A stretch of 64,000 nucleotides of DNA from contig NC_013791.2 in assembly GCF_000005825.2 (NCBI RefSeq), positions 3,348,001 to 3,412,000 on the forward strand, read 5' to 3'. Source of the DNA: Alkalihalophilus pseudofirmus OF4 (lineage in GTDB: Bacteria; Bacillota; Bacilli; Bacillales; Bacillaceae_D). This document shows positions 60,471-64,000 of the stretch, one piece after another. The first letter of the stretch is position 1, and the number at the start of each line of letters is the position of its first letter. The notes under the pieces were generated by a model. That model saw nothing but the letters and a program-made list of their open reading frames with translations, made no database searches and was not told the origin of the DNA. The position numbers were made by a program, and so were the translations under genes.

Positions 60471-62135
60471 TTAGTTCTCTAGTTCAACTTCATCTAATGT
60501 TTCACTTGTAGATGGGTGTGGTACATAGTTCTTCACGTTCGAGCTACCCGCTAGTGTCGGGATTGAGTGAACAAGCGGAACCATTGGAGCATCTTCATGA
60601 ATCAGCTCTTGTACTTGCTCGTAAAGCTCAGCACGCACATCAAAGTCCACTTCTGTTTTTGCCTGAACAAGCAGCTCATTCACTTCTTCATTGCTGTAGA
60701 ATGAACGGTTACCACCAGGGATCGCATCACCGTGTAATAGGTTTGAGAAGAAATAATCCGGGTCACCATTTACACCAGACCAGCCAAGCATGAACACGTC
60801 ATGTTTACCTTGCTCTGTTTCTTCAAGATATGTTGCCCACTCTTTTGTCACGATGTTTGCCGTAATGCCGACATCAGCTAAGTTTGCTTGGATTGCTTCT
60901 GCTGCACGCTGCGGATCTGGCATGTAAGGACGAGCAACAGGCATTGTCCATAGATCAAATGTGAAGCCATCTTCAATTCCAGCTTCAGCTAAAAGTTCTT
61001 TTGCAAGCTCAGGATCATAGCTGTACTCATCAATGGCATCATTATAGCCAAGGTATCCTGGCGGGATTGTGTTTTTCGCTGTTTCTGCTAGACCGCCGTA
61101 AAGAATCGCAATTAACCCTTCTTTATCAATCGCATGGTTAAAGGCACGACGAACCACAGGATCGTTAAACGGCTCTTTATCGACATGGAAGCCTAAGTAT
61201 CCAATATTATTTGTTGTACGCTCAAACACTTGCAGGCTGTCATCGCCCTCAATTTGAGCCACATCATCAGGGTTTAACCCATCCATAATATCAATTTGGC
61301 CAGAACGTAACGCTGTCAGACGAGCCGAGTTATCAGGAATCACCTGGAAGATAACGCGGTCAAGCTTCGGCAGTCCTTCTTTCCAGTAGTCTTCGTTTTT
61401 CTCTAAAATAATTGAGTCATCACGAGACCAGCTGACAAATTTAAATGGACCTGTTCCTACAGGGTTTTCATTGATTGCACTTCCATGCTCTTCAAATGCT
61501 TGAGGAGACGTAATCGCAAAGTAGCTCATCCCCATGTTTTGCAGGAATGACCCTAACGGTTGATTTAATACAAACTCAATTTCATAATCACCAAGCACGT
61601 TGATTTCTTCAATCACGTGACCCTCGTCACCTTTATAGCCGCCAAACTGCGTGCCATACACGCTGTATGTGTAGCCTTCATCAAGGAATGCATACTTATG
61701 CTCTGGGTCAGCCCAGCGCTCGAAGTTCACTTTTACAGCTTCTGCATTAAAGTCTGTTCCATCATGAAATTTCACACCCTCTTCAAGGTGGAACACAAAA
61801 CGCAGACCAGAATCATCTACTTCCCAATCATGAGCAAGACCTGGACCGATTTCAAATGAATCGCGGTCAAACTCGATCAATGTCTCATAAATATTCTTTG
61901 TGACACGAGACGATTCACCATCTGTTACACTTGCATAATCTAAGCTGACAGAATCTCCACCACGGGCAAATACTAATGTTTGATCTCCTGTGGACTCACC
62001 CTCTGTGCCTTCTACTTCCTCTTCTGCCTCACCATCACTAGACTCTGGTGCCGACGTATCATCACTGCTGCATGCAGCAAGGAATAATACGAACGCAAGC
62101 AAGAGCACCATCAAAAACGACAATCGATGTTTCAT
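60471..62135 (-). CDS. Peptide-binding lipoprotein, SBP family 5 (operon 2)
   Basis: 554 residues. Signal peptide MKHRLSFLMVLLLAFVLF with lipobox LAAC, acidic linker, then SBP_bac_5 domain (VKFHDGTDFNAEAVKVNFERW, PFNDPVVRRAFNHAIDKEGL, ENPVGTGPFKFVSW). The sequence is DppA-like in several places, suggesting dipeptides, but the ligand is uncertain. Paralogue of the operon-1 protein with clearly different sequence, so the two systems probably take different peptides. Confidence 0.92.
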   Translation of the reverse strand: MKHRLSFLMVLLLAFVLFLAACSSDDTSAPESSDGEAEEEVEGTEGESTGDQTLVFARGGDSVSLDYASVTDGESSRVTKNIYETLIEFDRDSFEIGPGLAHDWEVDDSGLRFVFHLEEGVKFHDGTDFNAEAVKVNFERWADPEHKYAFLDEGYTYSVYGTQFGGYKGDEGHVIEEINVLGDYEIEFVLNQPLGSFLQNMGMSYFAITSPQAFEEHGSAINENPVGTGPFKFVSWSRDDSIILEKNEDYWKEGLPKLDRVIFQVIPDNSARLTALRSGQIDIMDGLNPDDVAQIEGDDSLQVFERTTNNIGYLGFHVDKEPFNDPVVRRAFNHAIDKEGLIAILYGGLAETAKNTIPPGYLGYNDAIDEYSYDPELAKELLAEAGIEDGFTFDLWTMPVARPYMPDPQRAAEAIQANLADVGITANIVTKEWATYLEETEQGKHDVFMLGWSGVNGDPDYFFSNLLHGDAIPGGNRSFYSNEEVNELLVQAKTEVDFDVRAELYEQVQELIHEDAPMVPLVHSIPTLAGSSNVKNYVPHPSTSETLDEVELEN

Positions 62136-62188
62136 GCATCATTTCCCCCTGTCTCTTCTTTGTTTTCTCTATCATTCATGCAGCGCTG

Positions 62189-63157
62189 CTAGTTATAAAG
62201 GTGGCAGGCTACAAAATGATCATCTCCTACATCCTGCAAGGCAGGGCGTTCGGTTTTGCAAATGTCCATGCATTCCGGACACCGCGTGTGAAACGTGCAG
62301 CCGCTTGGCGGATTCGATGGGCTTGGTACATCGCCTTCTAAAATCATCCGGTCCGCCTTCGCATCAGGGTCTGGCACAGGTACGGCTGAGAGCAGGGCTT
62401 TTGTATAAGGATGCTTCGGCTCCTCATAAAGCGCATCCTTCCCAGCAAGCTCAACCATCCGGCCAAGATACATCACCCCGACGCGGTCACTTATATGCTT
62501 AACGACACTAAGGTCATGAGCAATAAACACATACGTTAACTTAAACTCATCCTTCAAATCTTCCATCAAATTAAGAATTTGCGACTGCACCGAAACATCG
62601 AGCGCTGATACCGGCTCATCACATATGACAAGCTTCGGGTTCACCGCAAGCGCTCTAGCTATCCCAATTCGCTGCCGCTGCCCTCCGCTGAATTGATGAG
62701 GGTAACGATTCGCGTGATACGAACTGAGTCCGACCACCTCAAGAAGTTCGGCAACTTTTTTACGCCGCTCTTCCTTTGTCCCAATCCCGTGCACAAGAAG
62801 CGGCTCGCTGATAATCCGCTCAATGTTATGACGTGGATTAAGCGATGCATACGGATCTTGGAAAATAATCTGCATGTCTCGTCTGAGCTTTCTCATCTCT
62901 TCATCCGAGAGCTTTGTGACATCCCGACCTTCAAATTTCACTTCACCTTCTGTCGGCTCAATCAATCGTAAAATCGATTTACCAGTAGTCGATTTGCCGC
63001 AGCCAGACTCGCCAACAATCCCTAAGATTTCGCCTTCATAGACGGTGAAACTGACATCATCAACTGCTTTGACCTCGCCTACTTTTTTGCTTAGGAAGCC
63101 TCCGTGCACATCAAAATATTTTTTCAATCCGTTTACTTCTAAAAGTGGTTTAGCCAA
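62189..63157 (-). CDS. Opp/Dpp-type ABC ATPase, OppF family (operon 2)
   Basis: About 322 residues. Walker [10 protein letters not shown], signature [15 protein letters not shown], Walker [14 protein letters not shown]-terminal cysteine extension ([16 protein letters not shown]). I choose TTG 63157, with AAGGGAG 8 nt upstream; the ATG at 63181 has no ribosome site. This leaves an 8-nt overlap with the upstream ATPase gene. Confidence 0.9.
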   Translation of the reverse strand: MAKPLLEVNGLKKYFDVHGGFLSKKVGEVKAVDDVSFTVYEGEILGIVGESGCGKSTTGKSILRLIEPTEGEVKFEGRDVTKLSDEEMRKLRRDMQIIFQDPYASLNPRHNIERIISEPLLVHGIGTKEERRKKVAELLEVVGLSSYHANRYPHQFSGGQRQRIGIARALAVNPKLVICDEPVSALDVSVQSQILNLMEDLKDEFKLTYVFIAHDLSVVKHISDRVGVMYLGRMVELAGKDALYEEPKHPYTKALLSAVPVPDPDAKADRMILEGDVPSPSNPPSGCTFHTRCPECMDICKTERPALQDVGDDHFVACHLYN

Positions 63158-64000
63158 CGTTCTCGCTCCCTTCTGTGTCATAAAGGAAGCACCGCACCTG
63201 ATGCCCGGCAGAATTCGTTAAGAGCTCAGGATCTTCTGTGATACAGCGGCCAAACGCCGATTCACAACGAGCTGCAAAACGACAGCCTTGCCTGATGCTC
63301 CCAGGCTTTGGTACACTCCCTGGAATCGAATACAGCCGCTGCTCTTTCTCATGAATCTTTGGCAGGGATTTAATCAATCCTTTTGTATAAGGATGCTTCG
63401 GCTCTTTTAGAATTGCACGAACCGTCCCTTCCTCCACCACTTTGCCTGCATACATCACAATCACTCGGTCACAGATTTCCGCAACCACACCGAGATCATG
63501 AGTGATCATCATAATCGCTGTCCCTTGCTCCTTATTTAACTTCCTCATCAAATCAAGAATCTGCGCTTGGATCGTTACATCGAGGGCGGTTGTCGGTTCA
63601 TCCGCAATCAGTACTTCCGGATCACAGCTCATCGCCATCGCAATCATGACACGCTGACGCATTCCACCAGATAATTGATGCGGATACTCATCCACAATTT
63701 CATCCGCACGTGGAATCCCAACAAGCTTCAGCATATCGACCGCTTTTCTTTTCGCTTCTTTTTTAGACAGCTTTTGATGGTTGCGGATCGCCTCCATCAA
63801 TTGATTGCCGATTGTAAAGAGAGGATTTAATGATGTCATCGGTTCTTGGAAAATCATCGCGATCTCATTGCCGCGAATTTTTTTCATCCGCCGTTTTGAA
63901 ACGGCTGCGAGATTCTCTTCTTTAAACAGAATTTCTCCGCCAACAATTTTACCTGGAGGATTCGGCACAAGGTTCATCACTGATAAAGATGTGACACTTT
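63150..64000 (-). CDS. Opp/Dpp-type ABC ATPase, OppD family (operon 2), 5' end outside window
   Basis: The frame is open to the right edge; 283 codons are visible. The N-terminus with Walker A is missing. Present: Q-loop region [16 protein letters not shown], signature [15 protein letters not shown], Walker [14 protein letters not shown]-loop ITHDLG and C-terminal cysteines ([16 protein letters not shown]). The internal Met near 63980 is not the start. First visible gene of operon 2. Confidence 0.93.
   Translation of the reverse strand, partial: SVTSLSVMNLVPNPPGKIVGGEILFKEENLAAVSKRRMKKIRGNEIAMIFQEPMTSLNPLFTIGNQLMEAIRNHQKLSKKEAKRKAVDMLKLVGIPRADEIVDEYPHQLSGGMRQRVMIAMAMSCDPEVLIADEPTTALDVTIQAQILDLMRKLNKEQGTAIMMITHDLGVVAEICDRVIVMYAGKVVEEGTVRAILKEPKHPYTKGLIKSLPKIHEKEQRLYSIPGSVPKPGSIRQGCRFAARCESAFGRCITEDPELLTNSAGHQVRCFLYDTEGSENVG

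Overview
The window is chromosomal DNA of a Bacillus-type Firmicute (family Bacillaceae). Several blocks keep the gene order known from Bacillus subtilis: secA-prfB-yvjA-cccB-ftsE-ftsX; flgM-flgN-flgK-flgL-yviE-fliW-csrA-hag; comFA-comFC-yvyF; degS-degU-degV-yvyE. Ribosome binding sites are strong and AGGAGG-like. SigA, SigB and SigD promoters, TnrA boxes, a CodY-like box and CsrA-type sites can be read directly. Differences from B. subtilis suggest an alkaliphile-type relative (Alkalihalobacillus sensu lato): an EnvC-like M23 hydrolase follows ftsX, comFB is absent, FlgL is very long, and two Opp operons lie in tandem. That placement is inference; no rRNA or tRNA gene is present.

Layout. 1-6.7 kb: a NarK-type nitrate transporter faces nasC and nasB (assimilatory nitrate reductase). 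6.8-15.6 kb, minus strand: M23 hydrolase, ftsX, ftsE, cccB, yvjA, prfB (programmed +1 frameshift) and secA. 15.9-20.3 kb, plus strand: a CitA/DcuS-type two-component system and a sodium:dicarboxylate (DASS) symporter. 20.3-24.1 kb: a DUF1906 protein, hpf, a cold-shock gene, a lipoprotein, and a type I toxin-antitoxin locus resembling txpA/ratA. 24.1-44 kb, minus strand: a flagellar/motility region split by the nitrite-reductase operon nasF-FNT-nasD-nasE and by small broken or accessory genes. 44-51.7 kb: competence genes comFA-comFC, degV, degS-degU, yvyE, pcp and an Lrp regulator. 51.8-64 kb: two tandem Opp/Dpp oligopeptide ABC operons, both in the order D-F-A-B-C; the second runs off the right edge.

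How the genes work together. Nitrate enters through NarK, is reduced by NasBC and then by NasDE. NasF makes the siroheme NasD needs, and the FNT channel moves nitrite. Both nas operons carry perfect TnrA boxes about 50 bp upstream of the inferred start sites. The flagellar genes carry SigD promoters with a nearly invariant GCCGATAT -10. The hag leader has a CsrA-type hairpin, and an almost identical hairpin lies in the leader of a LuxR-type regulator between csrA and hag, so the CsrA-FliW switch may have a second target.

The most unusual signal is a set of six intergenic arrays (about 11.6, 18.35, 21.03, 47.3, 50.4 and 58.16 kb). In each, a short core (GACGCAATT, or TTTAGCAAA in one array) recurs at exactly 21 nt over 5-9 units, while the sequence between cores is not conserved. 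Relative to the gene whose 3' end it follows, the core always has GCAA in the sense direction, except for an inverted half of the first array. A 14-bp palindrome, ACTGAGCGCTCAGT, flanks three arrays. I do not recognise this as a described element.
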